Source: Bacteroidales bacterium
GTDB lineage: Bacteria; Bacteroidota; Bacteroidia; Bacteroidales; UBA932
Direction of reading: 5' to 3'
NCBI GenBank assembly: GCA_017935505.1
Contig: JAGBHM010000032.1
Location: forward strand, 1-64,000
Length of the DNA: 64,000 nt
The translations under genes were made by a program, and so were the position numbers. Shown piece after piece: positions 52,945-62,109 of the stretch. How positions within the stretch are numbered: position 1 is the stretch's first letter; every line of letters starts with the position of its first letter. Under the pieces are notes generated by a model. The model was not told the origin of the DNA, made no database searches, and saw nothing but the letters and a program-made list of their open reading frames with translations.

Positions 52945-54441
52945 TTAGATAAATTTGGAAATTGCATCCACAAATGCCTCTACGGAGGCTGTTATGATAT
53001 CTGTATTTGCAGAGAAACCGTAATATAGATTGCCTCTGTTCTCTACCTGTACATGAACCTTTCCTACATCATTCGAACCTCTGGTGATGGCCTGTACAAG
53101 GAACTCCTCCACAACAATCTTTCTGTTGACCAGCTGTTTTACAGCTGAGAATGCCGCGTCTATAGGGCCATTTCCACTGCTTGTTGCAGTGCATATCTCT
53201 CCATCAATGTTGAGCTTTACAGTTGCCATAGGGACAGAGCCTTTACCTGATATTACCTGCAGGAATTTCAGGCGGATCTTGCGTGCAGCCTCGTTGCGGT
53301 TCACTCCAACTATAATGAGGAGATCGCTGTCGTTGACATCTTTTTTTGTATCGGCAAGGAGGAGGAATTTCTCATAGGCATGGTCGAGCTCTTCCGGAGA
53401 GAGATGGATTCCAAGTCTTTCGTAGTGATGTTTGAGGGCTGCTCTTCCGCTTCTGGCGGTCAATGCTATAACAGAATCGTTCACTCCCACATCCATAGGG
53501 TCGATAATCTCATAGCTCTCCCTGTTTTTCAGAACGCCATCCTGGTGTATTCCAGATGAATGGGCAAAGGCATTGCGGCCCACAATCGCCTTGTTCGGCT
53601 GTACAGGCATTCTCATGAGAGTTGATACCAGGCGGGAGTTCTTGTAGATCTGTCGGGCATCAATATCGGTATAGAATGGTAGGTCTTTGCGGCATTTGAG
53701 GGTCATTACAACCTCTTCTAAGGAGGTATTGCCGGCCCTTTCTCCAATTCCGTTGATTGTAACTTCAACCTGTCGGGCACCATTCATTACTCCTGATATG
53801 GTATTTGCAGTGGCCATGCCCAGATCATTGTGGCAGTGGGTGGAGATGATTGCCTTGTCGATGTTAGGCACATTGTTCATCAAAAACTTTATCTTCTCGC
53901 CATACTCCCAAGGGGTGCAATAGCCTGTTGTGTCAGGGATATTTACAACAGTTGCTCCTGCAGCAATTACAGCCTCAACCACTCTTGCCAGATATTCATT
54001 GTCTGTTCTTCCTGCATCCTCTGCATAAAATTCAACATCATCAATCTTATTGCGGGCATATTTTACAGCTTTGACGGCACGCTCGATAATCTCCTCCCTA
54101 TTTGAGTTGAATTTGTACCTTATATGTGAGTCTGAGGTGCCGATACCGGTATGTATTCTTCCCTTTTTTGCATAGTGCAGGGCCTCTGCTGCAACATCTA
54201 TATCATTTTCAACGGCACGTGTAAGTGCACATATCCTTGCTTCTGTAACATTTTTTGAAATTTCTACTACGGAATTGAAATCACCTGGGCTGGAAACAGG
54301 GAAACCGCATTCGATGATATCAACCTTCAATGCTTCAAGAGATTTCGCCAACTCTATTTTTTCAATAGTATTAAGCTGGCATCCAGGTACTTGTTCGCCG
54401 TCTCTCAAAGTGGTGTCGAAGATGTAAATTTTCTGGTCCAT
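52945..54441 (-). CDS. leuA: 2-isopropylmalate synthase
   Basis: A 498-residue enzyme that condenses 2-oxoisovalerate with acetyl-CoA, the committed step of leucine synthesis. The DRE-TIM barrel has [16 protein letters not shown] (metal and substrate binding), the HxH metal motif [15 protein letters not shown], and [16 protein letters not shown]. The C-terminal allosteric (LeuA dimer) domain begins near 390 and ends in the [10 protein letters not shown] region, which should bind leucine. Transcription appears to be attenuated by the leader and terminator just upstream, giving control at both enzyme and RNA level. Confidence 0.96.
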   Translation of the reverse strand: MDQKIYIFDTTLRDGEQVPGCQLNTIEKIELAKSLEALKVDIIECGFPVSSPGDFNSVVEISKNVTEARICALTRAVENDIDVAAEALHYAKKGRIHTGIGTSDSHIRYKFNSNREEIIERAVKAVKYARNKIDDVEFYAEDAGRTDNEYLARVVEAVIAAGATVVNIPDTTGYCTPWEYGEKIKFLMNNVPNIDKAIISTHCHNDLGMATANTISGVMNGARQVEVTINGIGERAGNTSLEEVVMTLKCRKDLPFYTDIDARQIYKNSRLVSTLMRMPVQPNKAIVGRNAFAHSSGIHQDGVLKNRESYEIIDPMDVGVNDSVIALTARSGRAALKHHYERLGIHLSPEELDHAYEKFLLLADTKKDVNDSDLLIIVGVNRNEAARKIRLKFLQVISGKGSVPMATVKLNIDGEICTATSSGNGPIDAAFSAVKQLVNRKIVVEEFLVQAITRGSNDVGKVHVQVENRGNLYYGFSANTDIITASVEAFVDAISKFI

Positions 54442-54465
54442 TGTAATAAAATGTAAGTGTAAAAT

Positions 54466-54493
54466 AAAAAAGCCGCTCTAAAATGAGAGCGGC
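54466..54493 (-). terminator. Leucine attenuator terminator
   Basis: The minus strand carries GCCGCTCT and AGAGCGGC as a perfect 8-bp stem (54486-54493 with 54472-54479), 6-nt loop, then six T (54466-54471), 24 bp before the leuA ATG. The leader segment TGAGAG (54544-54549), inside leuL, is the exact complement of CTCTCA in the 5' arm and loop edge (54484-54489), giving a mutually exclusive antiterminator. Confidence 0.92.
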
Positions 54494-54526
54494 ATTCAAT
54501 TATAATCCAATATGAACAAATTCTGA

Positions 54527-54604
54527 CTATATAACGAAATACCCTCTCAACATGATGATGAGCAGCAGTTGTAGGGACAGCAACAGTCGGAATTGGTTGT
54601 TCAT
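54527..54604 (-). CDS. leuL: Leucine operon leader peptide
   Basis: A 25-codon frame (ATG at 54602-54604, TAG at 54527-54529) between a consensus promoter and the attenuator terminator. It has eight Leu (positions 7-9, 11, 13-15 and 19), plus three Ile and one Val; the core reads RLLLSLQLLLIIML. When leucyl-tRNA is scarce, a ribosome stalled on codons 7-15 would leave codons 19-20 free to pair with the terminator's 5' arm. This is the classical branched-chain leader design and is well supported by the complementarity, though not by expression data. Confidence 0.88.
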   Translation of the reverse strand: MNNQFRLLLSLQLLLIIMLRGYFVI

Positions 54605-54629
54605 AAATATACTTTTCATTGTTGGTCTA

Positions 54630-54660
54630 CAAATGTAGAAATAAAAAATGAAGTTACAAA
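54630..54660 (-). promoter_or_regulatory. leu operon promoter
   Basis: On the minus strand TTTG (54657-54660), 19 nt, TACATTTG (54630-54637): a full match to the Bacteroidota consensus, placing the transcription start about 20 nt before the leader peptide ATG. Confidence 0.87.
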
Positions 54661-54680
54661 TTGAAAGTTGCATTTAATTA

Positions 54681-54711
54681 AAAAAAAGGCAGCCAAAACT
54701 GACTGCCTTTT
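54681..54711 (-). terminator. Terminator after mutB
   Basis: Nine-bp stem (54703-54711 with 54684-54692), 10-nt loop, then a run of seven T on the minus strand. It starts 29 bp after the mutB stop and lies just upstream of the leu promoter. Confidence 0.9.
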
Positions 54712-54739
54712 CATTATTGATTTGCTTTTCAGATGAGGA

Positions 54740-56869
54740 TTAGTCCTCGAATTTCTGGTTAAGCATCTCTACCAATTTGATAGCTGCATAAGCAACTGGA
54801 GTACCAGGGCCAAAGATTGCAGCAGCACCTGCTTTGTAAAGAACATCGTAGTCCTGAGCTGGAATTACACCACCTGCAACAACGATGATATCTTCTCTAC
54901 CAAGTTTCTTGAGCTCTGCAATAATTTGAGGTACAAGAGTTTTGTGACCAGCTGCCAATGAAGATACACCTACAATGTGAACGTCATTCTCAACAGCTTG
55001 TTTAGCAGCCTCTTCTGGAGTCTGGAACAAAGGACCCATATCAACATCGAATCCGCAGTCTGCGTAACCGGTAGCAACAACTTTTGCACCACGGTCGTGA
55101 CCGTCCTGACCCAATTTTGCAATCATGATACGAGGCTGACGACCCTCTTTCTTAGCGAAGGCAGCAACCATCTCTTTTGCTTTCTCAAACTCTGAATCGT
55201 TTTTAACCTCAGAAGAATATACGCCTGTATTCATACGGATAACTGCTTTATATCTACCAACAATAGCCTCGCAAGCATCTGAGATCTCTCCCAATGTTGC
55301 ACGTGCTTTAGCTGCCTCAACTGCAAGCTCCAACAAGTTGCCAGTTTTGTTCTTAACAGCCTCAGTGATAGCTGCAAGGCACTCTTGTACTTTTGCATTG
55401 TCGCGGTTAGCTCTAAGCTCTTTAAGTCTTGCGATCTGTTGCTCACGAACTTTAGCGTTGTCAACGTCAAGAATCTCGATAGGATCCTCTTTCTCAAGAC
55501 GATATTTGTTGATACCAACGATTGTATCCTCGCCAGAGTCGATTCTAGCCTGTTTACGTGCAGCAGCCTCCTCGATTCTGAGTTTAGGAATACCGGTCTC
55601 GATAGCTTTTGCCATACCACCAAGTTTCTCAACCTCCTGGATATGACCCCAAGCTTTCTGTGCCAACTCATTGGTAAGAGCCTCAATGTAGTAAGAACCT
55701 GCCCATGGGTCGATAGAACGGCATACATTAGTCTCCTCCTGGATGTAGATCTGAGTGTTACGTGCAATACGTGCAGAGAAGTCTGTAGGAAGTGCGATAG
55801 CCTCATCAAGAGCATTTGTATGCAATGACTGAGTGTGGCCGAGAGCTGCACCCATAGCCTCAACACATGTTCTTGCCACGTTGTTGAAAGGATCCTGCTC
55901 AGTAAGTGACCAACCTGAAGTCTGACAGTGAGTTCTCAATGACAAAGACTTAGGATTCTGAGGGTTGAACTGGCTTACCAATTTAGCCCAGATCATTCTG
56001 GCAGCACGCATCTTTGCAATCTCCATGAAGTGGTTCATACCGATTGCCCAGAAGAATGAAAGACGTGGTGCGAATGCATCAACTGAAATACCAGCTTTGA
56101 TACCTGTTCTCAAATACTCAAGACCGTCGGCCAAGGTATATGCCATCTCGATATCGTTGGTTGCACCAGCTTCCTGCATGTGGTAACCTGAGATAGAGAT
56201 AGAGTTGAACTTAGGCATATATTTAGAAGTATAAGCGAAGATATCGCCGATAATTCTCATTGAGAATTCAGGTGGGTAAATATAGGTATTACGAACCATG
56301 AACTCTTTAAGGATATCGTTCTGGATAGTACCAGCCATCTCCTCAAGTTTTGCACCCTGCTCCAAACCTGCAACAATGTAGAATGCCATAACTGGAAGAA
56401 CGGCACCGTTCATTGTCATTGAAACAGACATTTTGTTGAGAGGAATCTGGTCGAACAAAATCTTCATATCCTCTACTGAACAGATAGATACACCTGCTTT
56501 ACCAACGTCTCCAACTACTCTTGGGTGGTCAGCATCGTATCCACGGTGTGTAGCAAGGTCGAATGCAACTGACAAACCTTTCTGTCCTGCTGCCAAGTTT
56601 CTTCTGTAGAATGCATTTGACTCCTCAGCTGTAGAGAAACCTGCATACTGACGGATAGTCCAAGGTTTTTGAACATACATAGTGCTGTATGGTCCACGAA
56701 GGAACGGAGCAATACCTGCTGCGTAATTCAAATGCTCAAGTCCTTCCAAATCTGATTCGTTGTAATTTGTCTTTACAACAATCTTTTCGGGTGTCAACCA
56801 CTCGCTGTTTTCAGCTTTTGAGCAAGCTGCACCACCATTATATTTTAAATCTGAAAAATTCGGACGCAT
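54740..56869 (-). CDS. mutB: Methylmalonyl-CoA mutase large (catalytic) subunit
   Basis: A 709-residue adenosylcobalamin-dependent mutase subunit interconverting succinyl-CoA and (R)-methylmalonyl-CoA, the route to propionate in these anaerobes. The N-terminal TIM barrel has [28 protein letters not shown], the substrate channel segment, and [16 protein letters not shown]. The C-terminal B12 domain has the DxHxxG motif in [17 protein letters not shown], with SLAAGH and VVAGGVIP following. The start is 2 bp after the mutA stop. A strong terminator follows. Confidence 0.97.
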   Translation of the reverse strand: MRPNFSDLKYNGGAACSKAENSEWLTPEKIVVKTNYNESDLEGLEHLNYAAGIAPFLRGPYSTMYVQKPWTIRQYAGFSTAEESNAFYRRNLAAGQKGLSVAFDLATHRGYDADHPRVVGDVGKAGVSICSVEDMKILFDQIPLNKMSVSMTMNGAVLPVMAFYIVAGLEQGAKLEEMAGTIQNDILKEFMVRNTYIYPPEFSMRIIGDIFAYTSKYMPKFNSISISGYHMQEAGATNDIEMAYTLADGLEYLRTGIKAGISVDAFAPRLSFFWAIGMNHFMEIAKMRAARMIWAKLVSQFNPQNPKSLSLRTHCQTSGWSLTEQDPFNNVARTCVEAMGAALGHTQSLHTNALDEAIALPTDFSARIARNTQIYIQEETNVCRSIDPWAGSYYIEALTNELAQKAWGHIQEVEKLGGMAKAIETGIPKLRIEEAAARKQARIDSGEDTIVGINKYRLEKEDPIEILDVDNAKVREQQIARLKELRANRDNAKVQECLAAITEAVKNKTGNLLELAVEAAKARATLGEISDACEAIVGRYKAVIRMNTGVYSSEVKNDSEFEKAKEMVAAFAKKEGRQPRIMIAKLGQDGHDRGAKVVATGYADCGFDVDMGPLFQTPEEAAKQAVENDVHIVGVSSLAAGHKTLVPQIIAELKKLGREDIIVVAGGVIPAQDYDVLYKAGAAAIFGPGTPVAYAAIKLVEMLNQKFED

Positions 56870-56871
56870 AA

Positions 56872-58737
56872 TTATTTAATCCCAAGTTTAGTTTGATAAT
56901 CCTTTAATGTCTCAAGAACGTTGCTCTTCACGCTGATGAAGTTAGTAATGCCTTTGGCTACCAACTCCTCTTTGCAAGCAGGCTCTCCGGCAACAACTAC
57001 AATAGCTTTGTCGCCTGCAAGTGCAGCTATTTGAGGAGCACCCTCTGCGTACTCTTCGTCTGAAGAACATGCAACGATGATGTCAGCTTTAGCCTCCAAT
57101 GCAGCTTTAACACCCTCTTCTACAGTAGCAAAACGGTTGTTGTCAACAACTTTGAAACCGGCTACAGCAAAGAAGTTGCAAGCGAACTGTGCACGTGCAC
57201 GGCACATTGCAAGATTACCGTATGTTACCATGAATGCAACAGGCTGTTTTCCGCTCTTGTCAGTAGTGTATCTCATTGCCTCAAAAGCCTGAGCACCTCT
57301 GTATTTCTCAAGTGGAGCACCTACCATTGCGCCTGAAACCTCAGGAGCTGGTTTTCTTGTAACAACCTCTGCAGTAACATCTGCATCGATTTTCTCTGTG
57401 AAGTTAGGATATTGGTTAGTACCCAGGATAGTCTCTCTGCGGGTAGCTATATTCTTATCACGTTTGTCAGCAGTCTCTTTGATTGCATTCTGAACGAAAC
57501 CAGCTTTGAATGCCTCAATGTAACCGCCCATCTTCTCAACCTCGTTGAAGAGTTTCCAAGCAGTGTCTGCGATAGACTCTGTAAGGTTCTCAATGAAGTA
57601 TGAACCTGCTGAAGGGTCAACAACTTTGTCGAAATGACACTCCTCTTTAAGAAGAATCTGAGTATTTCTTGCAATACGGTTGCTGAACTCGCCTGGAGCA
57701 CGGAATGCATAGTCGAAAGGAAGAACCTCCAATGAATCAACACCGGCAATAGCAGCACTCATAGCCTCAGTTGTACCTCTGAGCATATTTACATATGCAT
57801 CGTAAACTGTCTGGTTCCAAGAGCTTGTAACAGCGTGGATCTTCATCTTCTGGCAGCACTCTCTCTCTGAACCATAAGCCTTCACGATATTTGCCCACAA
57901 CATGCGTGCAGCACGGAATTTTGCAATCTCCATGAAGTAAGTTGAGCCTACTGAGAATGTGAATTTGATTCTTCTTGCAGCGTCATCTGCGCTCAAACCA
58001 GCCTCCATCAATGTATTGAGGTACTCGCTACCCATAGCAAGACCGAATGCAAGCTCTTGAACGATGCTTGCTCCTGCATCATTGAATGAATAAGCCTCAA
58101 CACCGATAACTCTTACGCGAGGGAAATCTTTGGCAGCCTCGATAACATCTTTAAGCTGTGAAAGTGATTTCTCTGAACAGAAAGCACCAGTCTGGTTAAG
58201 AACTCTAAGCGGATCGAAGTCGAATGAAGCCTTCAAATCCTCTGCACCTACACCCTGAGCTTTGGCAACGCTCAAGAATGAGTTTACAATCTCTGCAGTA
58301 GCGCAGCAGCAGCCGGTGAAGTTAACTTCAACTTTTGCAAGGTCAATACCGTTGAGCAGAGTCTGCATCTCAGCCTCGCTGATTGCTTTTTTGCCGTCGA
58401 TACAGAAACCTACAGACTCAACGCCTTTCTTAAGACCGTCCAAAGCCTGTGCATTAGCCTCTGCATAGTTGCCTGTGCAAGCGCAATAGTCCTGACGAAC
58501 CAACCAGTTGTTATTGTCTTTTGTGCCTCTTACAAATGGGAAACATCCGGCCTCAGTGCCCAAATGTTTCAAATTTGTCAAGTTCTCGGCACGATAGTAA
58601 GGGCGAACAGAAAATCCCTCCTGGGTTTTCCATACGAGTTTTTTCTCGTAGTCGGCACCTTTCAAATCTTTGATTATCACCTGTTCCCATTGTTCGGTAG
58701 AAACCGGTGGAAATTCAGCAAATAGTTTTTCTGCCAT
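56872..58737 (-). CDS. mutA: Methylmalonyl-CoA mutase small subunit
   Basis: A 621-residue partner of MutB with the same fold but lacking the B12-ligating DxHxxG motif (its C-terminal domain reads [17 protein letters not shown] at that place). [19 protein letters not shown] and [21 protein letters not shown] match the beta subunit family. I chose the ATG at 58735-58737 ([17 protein letters not shown]). A reading frame extends 18 codons further back, but that part overlaps the -7 box at 58789-58796 and would not be transcribed. The adenosyltransferase at 4.5-5.1 kb makes the cofactor. Confidence 0.93.
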   Translation of the reverse strand: MAEKLFAEFPPVSTEQWEQVIIKDLKGADYEKKLVWKTQEGFSVRPYYRAENLTNLKHLGTEAGCFPFVRGTKDNNNWLVRQDYCACTGNYAEANAQALDGLKKGVESVGFCIDGKKAISEAEMQTLLNGIDLAKVEVNFTGCCCATAEIVNSFLSVAKAQGVGAEDLKASFDFDPLRVLNQTGAFCSEKSLSQLKDVIEAAKDFPRVRVIGVEAYSFNDAGASIVQELAFGLAMGSEYLNTLMEAGLSADDAARRIKFTFSVGSTYFMEIAKFRAARMLWANIVKAYGSERECCQKMKIHAVTSSWNQTVYDAYVNMLRGTTEAMSAAIAGVDSLEVLPFDYAFRAPGEFSNRIARNTQILLKEECHFDKVVDPSAGSYFIENLTESIADTAWKLFNEVEKMGGYIEAFKAGFVQNAIKETADKRDKNIATRRETILGTNQYPNFTEKIDADVTAEVVTRKPAPEVSGAMVGAPLEKYRGAQAFEAMRYTTDKSGKQPVAFMVTYGNLAMCRARAQFACNFFAVAGFKVVDNNRFATVEEGVKAALEAKADIIVACSSDEEYAEGAPQIAALAGDKAIVVVAGEPACKEELVAKGITNFISVKSNVLETLKDYQTKLGIK

Positions 58738-58788
58738 GTTTTTTGTTTTTGTATAATTGGATGTAAATATTTGGTTCAAAATATCACA

Positions 58789-58796
58789 CAAAGGTA
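58789..58796 (-). promoter_or_regulatory. -7 box of mutAB
   Basis: The minus strand reads TACCTTTG (TAnnTTTG), 52 bp before the mutA ATG. No TTTG at the expected -33 spacing. Confidence 0.5.
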
Positions 58797-58840
58797 AGTA
58801 AATTCTTTTTATTAAAGAATGGTTTCATACTAAATAAAAT

Positions 58841-58886
58841 AAGAAAATAGCCAAATAACAAAGTGGTTCTCATGCTATTTGGCTAT
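58841..58886 (-). terminator. hutU terminator
   Basis: Eleven perfectly paired bases (58876-58886 with 58847-58857) around an 18-nt loop, followed by TTTCTTATTTT on the minus strand, 19 bp after the hutU stop codon. Confidence 0.8.
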
Positions 58887-58904
58887 CATATACCATTTCA
58901 GGGT

Positions 58905-61007
58905 CTAGAATAGAGATTCAATAAGATTATCATCTGCGATATTTGGAACAGTAACCTTCAGACCTGGAGTCCTTTCCATCTCCCTCTTGATGGCAAACAT
59001 GGCTCCTTTGTTGCGGGCCCAGCTGCGGCGTGCAATACCGTTGTTCACATCCCAGAGCAACATATTCTTTATTCTGCGGTCTGCATCATCACTGCCATCT
59101 ATCACCATGCCGAATCCACCGTTCATCACCTCTCCCCAGCCTACACCTCCGCCATTATGTATGGATACCCATGTGGCACCTCTGAATGAATCTCCAATGA
59201 CATTGTGTACTGCCATGTCGGCCGTTAGATTAGATCCGTCATATATGTTTGAGGTCTCCCTATATGGTGAGTCGGTTCCTGAGACATCATGATGGTCGCG
59301 GCCAAGAACTATCGGTGCACTGATTTTGCCCTCCCTTATTGCGTTGTTCATGGCAAGGGCAATTTTTATTCTACCCTCAGAGTCTGCATAGAGTATTCTG
59401 GCTTGTGACCCGACAACCATCTTGTTCTTGCCGGCCTCCTTTATCCAGTGGATATTGTCTGCCAGCTGCGATTTGATCTCATCCGGTGCTGTGGCCATAA
59501 TCTCCTCCAGAACATCAGCCGCAAGCTTGTCGGTATATGCCAGATCTTCCGGTTTTGAAGAGGTGCATACCCAGCGATAAGGACCAAAGCCGTAGTCGAA
59601 AAAGAGAGGGCCCATAATATCTTGAACATAAGATGGATAGCGGAATCTTCTCACCTTCTCCGTATCTTGAGTGGAGGCATTGGCCCCCGGTGTGAAGATA
59701 TCAGCTCCGGCTCTTGATGATTCGAGCAGGAAGGCATTGCCATAATCGAAGAAATACATTCCTTTTGCAGCAAGTCTGTTTACTGCAGCCACATGCCTGC
59801 GTAGGCTCTCCTGAACACACTCCTTGAATTTCTCAGGCTCCTCTGCCATCATTCTGTTACTCTCCTCAAAAGAGTATCCAACCGGATAATAGCCTCCTGC
59901 CCAAGGATTGTGGAGAGAACTCTGGTCTGAACCCAAATCAACTTCAATATTCTCATCTGCAACTCTTTCCCAAAGATCAACCACATTTCCGTGATATGCT
60001 ATTGAAACAGTTTCGCCGCCATCCACAGCCAATCTGATACGTACCATCAAGGCATCAAGATCTTCGAAAACCTCATCAACCCATCCTTGTGAGTGGCGTG
60101 TTTTTATAGCCTTTTCATTAACCTCTGCAATTACACCTACCATACCTGCAATTACAGCAGCCTTAGGCTGAGCCCCTGACATTCCTCCCAATCCGGAACT
60201 TATGAAGAGTTTGCTTCTCTTCTTTATCCCGACAGTCTCTGCATTACCGCATGATGCAGCCTCTTCGCCCTTCTTCACATCCTGCATGCGTGCTGCATTG
60301 AGCAGTGTAATGGTTGTTCCATGTACAATTCCCTGGGGGCCTATGTACATGAATGAACCGGCGGTCATCTGGCCATACTGGGAAACACCAAGTGCATTGA
60401 ATTTCTCCCAATGGTCTTTGCTCGAATAGTTTGGAATTACCATGCCGTTGGTTACAACAACTCTCGGTGCATCTTTGTGGGATGGGAAGAGTCCCATAGG
60501 GTGGCCTGAGTAGAGTACAAGGGTCTGCTCTTCGGTCATCTGTGCCAGATATTGCATTGCAAGACGGTATTGGGCCCAGTTCTGGAAAACAGCTCCATTT
60601 CCTCCATAGGTTATCAGCTCATGCGGATGTTGTGCAACAGCGTGGTCGAGATTGTTGCTGAGCATGAGCATTATGGCAGCAGCCTGGGTGCATTTGTGAG
60701 GGAAATCATAAATACTTCTGGCTGTAATCTTGTAGCTTGGACGATATCTGTACATATATATACGGCCATAATCCTCCAGCTCCTTTGCAAACTCAGGAGC
60801 CAGCTGTGCATGCTGCTCTGCAGGAAAATATCTGAGGGCATTTTTCAACGCCAGCCTCTTTTCGCTGACAGAGAGTATATCTTTTCTCTTTGGGGCATGA
60901 TTGACAGATTTGTCATAGGGCTTTGCCTGCGGTATTACGGCAGGAATTCCCTCCAGTATCTCTTTCTGGAAATCGGTCAAAGTGCTGTTAACTGACATGA
61001 TATTCAT
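58905..61007 (-). CDS. hutU: Urocanate hydratase
   Basis: A 700-residue NAD-dependent enzyme converting urocanate to imidazolonepropionate in histidine degradation. Hallmarks include THE ELITYGGNGAVFQNWAQY substrate region, LYSGHPMGLFPSH, GRDHHDVSGTDSPYRET, SGLGGMSGAQPKA with the NAD-binding glycines, and HNGGGVGWGEVMNGGFGMVIDG. It is longer than the 550-residue proteobacterial form and closer to the long type also found in eukaryotes. No hutH, hutI or hutG lies nearby. Another ATG three codons in is a possible start. It has its own -7 box and terminator, so it is monocistronic here. Confidence 0.96.
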   Translation of the reverse strand: MNIMSVNSTLTDFQKEILEGIPAVIPQAKPYDKSVNHAPKRKDILSVSEKRLALKNALRYFPAEQHAQLAPEFAKELEDYGRIYMYRYRPSYKITARSIYDFPHKCTQAAAIMLMLSNNLDHAVAQHPHELITYGGNGAVFQNWAQYRLAMQYLAQMTEEQTLVLYSGHPMGLFPSHKDAPRVVVTNGMVIPNYSSKDHWEKFNALGVSQYGQMTAGSFMYIGPQGIVHGTTITLLNAARMQDVKKGEEAASCGNAETVGIKKRSKLFISSGLGGMSGAQPKAAVIAGMVGVIAEVNEKAIKTRHSQGWVDEVFEDLDALMVRIRLAVDGGETVSIAYHGNVVDLWERVADENIEVDLGSDQSSLHNPWAGGYYPVGYSFEESNRMMAEEPEKFKECVQESLRRHVAAVNRLAAKGMYFFDYGNAFLLESSRAGADIFTPGANASTQDTEKVRRFRYPSYVQDIMGPLFFDYGFGPYRWVCTSSKPEDLAYTDKLAADVLEEIMATAPDEIKSQLADNIHWIKEAGKNKMVVGSQARILYADSEGRIKIALAMNNAIREGKISAPIVLGRDHHDVSGTDSPYRETSNIYDGSNLTADMAVHNVIGDSFRGATWVSIHNGGGVGWGEVMNGGFGMVIDGSDDADRRIKNMLLWDVNNGIARRSWARNKGAMFAIKREMERTPGLKVTVPNIADDNLIESLF

Positions 61008-61039
61008 TTGTTTTTGTAAAAAATCGTGAGTGTATTACA

Positions 61040-61047
61040 CAAAGATA
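61040..61047 (-). promoter_or_regulatory. -7 box of hutU
   Basis: The minus strand reads TATCTTTG (TAnnTTTG), 33 bp before the hutU start. The -33 element is not clear. Confidence 0.45.
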
Positions 61048-61097
61048 ATAAAACTTTATGCAAAAATAATTTGCCACATGCTTATTCCGGGCAAAGT

Positions 61098-61517
61098 CTA
61101 TTTTTTGATCGCCTTTTCAACCTTTTCTATGAAGATTTCCAGTTTTCCTCCGCCTACGACACGGCCCAGTTCATTACCGTCGCCATCGAGAATAAGAAAA
61201 GTAGGGTATGCCCTTACTTTATATTTTTTTGCAATCTCAATGCCCTCTCCCTTCTCCATATCCATTTTGGCATTTATAAATTTTTTGTTGAAGTAGTCTC
61301 CAGCCTCTTTTGTGGTGAAAACATTCTCTGCCATAAACTTACAAGGTCCGCACCAAGTTGTATAGCAATCGAGGAATACGATATTTGGTCCTTGCTTGTT
61401 CTCTTTGGCTTTATTGAGAGTTTGCTGGAATGTTCCGGTCTCCCATTTGATTCCCTCTTGTGCATATGCCGCAAAGGTCAGAGCTATAGCAGCGATAAAA
61501 GTTAAAATTTTCTTCAT
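61098..61517 (-). CDS. Secreted thioredoxin-like protein
   Basis: A 139-residue protein with a signal peptide cut near FAAYAQ and a thioredoxin domain. The active site is YTTWCGPCKFM near residue 50, and the cis-proline is in VRAYPTFLILDGDGNELGR. Such periplasmic thioredoxins with a single domain are common in Bacteroidota and help reduce or remodel disulfides. It is divergent from rpsU and followed by hutU on the same strand after about 90 bp; the hutU -7 box lies in that gap, so the two are probably separate units. Confidence 0.88.
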   Translation of the reverse strand: MKKILTFIAAIALTFAAYAQEGIKWETGTFQQTLNKAKENKQGPNIVFLDCYTTWCGPCKFMAENVFTTKEAGDYFNKKFINAKMDMEKGEGIEIAKKYKVRAYPTFLILDGDGNELGRVVGGGKLEIFIEKVEKAIKK

Positions 61518-61557
61518 GTTTAAAGCGATTATTTAATTAAATGATTTGTTTATGATT

Positions 61558-61565
61558 CAAATATA
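61558..61565 (-). promoter_or_regulatory. -7 box of the secreted thioredoxin gene
   Basis: The minus strand reads TATATTTG (TAnnTTTG), 40 bp before the ATG. No matching -33 TTTG. Confidence 0.45.
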
Positions 61566-61627
61566 ACAATTTGACAGATATTATACATACATTAATTATG
61601 CCTTATCTCCTTATTTTGCAAAATAAT

Positions 61628-61658
61628 TTTGGCAGTTTGCAAAAAATCAATACTTTTG
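61628..61658 (+). promoter_or_regulatory. rpsU promoter
   Basis: TTTG (61628-61631), 19 nt, TACTTTTG (61651-61658): a full consensus match, 31 bp before the rpsU ATG. Confidence 0.85.
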
Positions 61659-61670
61659 CAGTCCTAAAGA

Positions 61671-61680
61671 AAAGGAGGTG
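61671..61680 (+). promoter_or_regulatory. Exceptionally strong Shine-Dalgarno before rpsU
   Basis: AAAGGAGGTG is complementary over ten bases to the usual 3' end of 16S rRNA and stands 9 bp before the ATG. Few other starts in the window have anything comparable, in line with the weak use of such sites in this phylum. Confidence 0.9.
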
Positions 61681-61689
61681 GTTTAAGTT

Positions 61690-61881
61690 ATGATTATAGT
61701 ACCTATCAAAGAAGGCGAGAACATCGAGAGAGCGTTGAAAAAATTCAAACGTAAATTCGAGAAAACCGGTATCGTTAGAGAGCTTAGAAACAGAAAAACT
61801 TTCGTTAAAAAATCTGTAGCAAGACGTGACGAGCTTAAGAAGGCTATCTATGTACAGAAGCTTCAACTTAGAGACGAGTAA
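61690..61881 (+). CDS. rpsU: 30S ribosomal protein bS21
   Basis: A 63-residue, highly basic ribosomal protein. The start MIIVPIKEGENIERALKKFK and the RRKTFVKKS-like RNRKTFVKKSVARRDE segment are standard for Bacteroidota bS21. The protein sits near the 3' end of 16S rRNA, where in this phylum it helps hide the anti-Shine-Dalgarno. Its own mRNA has the strongest such site in the window, suggesting self-control: ribosomes without bS21 would prefer this message. It has a consensus promoter and a terminator and is monocistronic. Confidence 0.97.
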   Translation: MIIVPIKEGENIERALKKFKRKFEKTGIVRELRNRKTFVKKSVARRDELKKAIYVQKLQLRDE

Positions 61882-61907
61882 TTCAACCCGTTTCATCAAA
61901 ATATATT

Positions 61908-61936
61908 GAGCCGCCCTTTTTGAGGACGGCTCTTTT
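61908..61936. terminator. rpsU terminator
   Basis: GAGCCG (61908-61913) pairs with CGGCTC (61927-61932), with further inner pairs past one mismatch, then TTTT. It also lies 2 bp below the end of the convergent FeoB-associated gene and may stop transcription from both sides. Confidence 0.85.
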
Positions 61937-61938
61937 AT

Positions 61939-62109
61939 TTATTTGTTGCCACAATAAAATTGGCCATTATTGCAATGATTGGCCTTGCTGCATCCGTTGC
62001 AACCGCTGCAGCCGTCGCATTTTCCCTTATTCTTTATGCCCTTGCGGATCTTCAGAACAAGTGCTGTAGCGGCGGCAGCCACAATTATATATACAACAAT
62101 ATCTTCCAT
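61939..62109 (-). CDS. FeoB-associated Cys-rich membrane protein
   Basis: A 56-residue protein. One membrane helix (residues about 3-20, DIVVYIIVAAAATALVLK) is followed by a basic patch and a Cys-rich tail (CDGCSGCNGCSKANHC) containing evenly spaced Cys. Position and composition match the FeoB-associated Cys-rich family, small proteins of unknown function encoded after feoB in many anaerobes. The ATG abuts the feoB stop codon with no gap, so it is surely co-translated. It may bind iron or help gate ferrous-iron uptake. Confidence 0.85.
   Translation of the reverse strand: MEDIVVYIIVAAAATALVLKIRKGIKNKGKCDGCSGCNGCSKANHCNNGQFYCGNK

Noticed and set aside
58738..58791. N-terminal extension of mutA by 18 codons
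   Set aside because: The extension overlaps the -7 box, starts with residues unlike the family and would lie upstream of the predicted transcription start.
58738..58904. Cobalamin riboswitch before mutAB
   Set aside because: The gap is under 170 bp and is taken up by the hutU terminator and the mutA promoter region; no B12-box-like sequence is seen.
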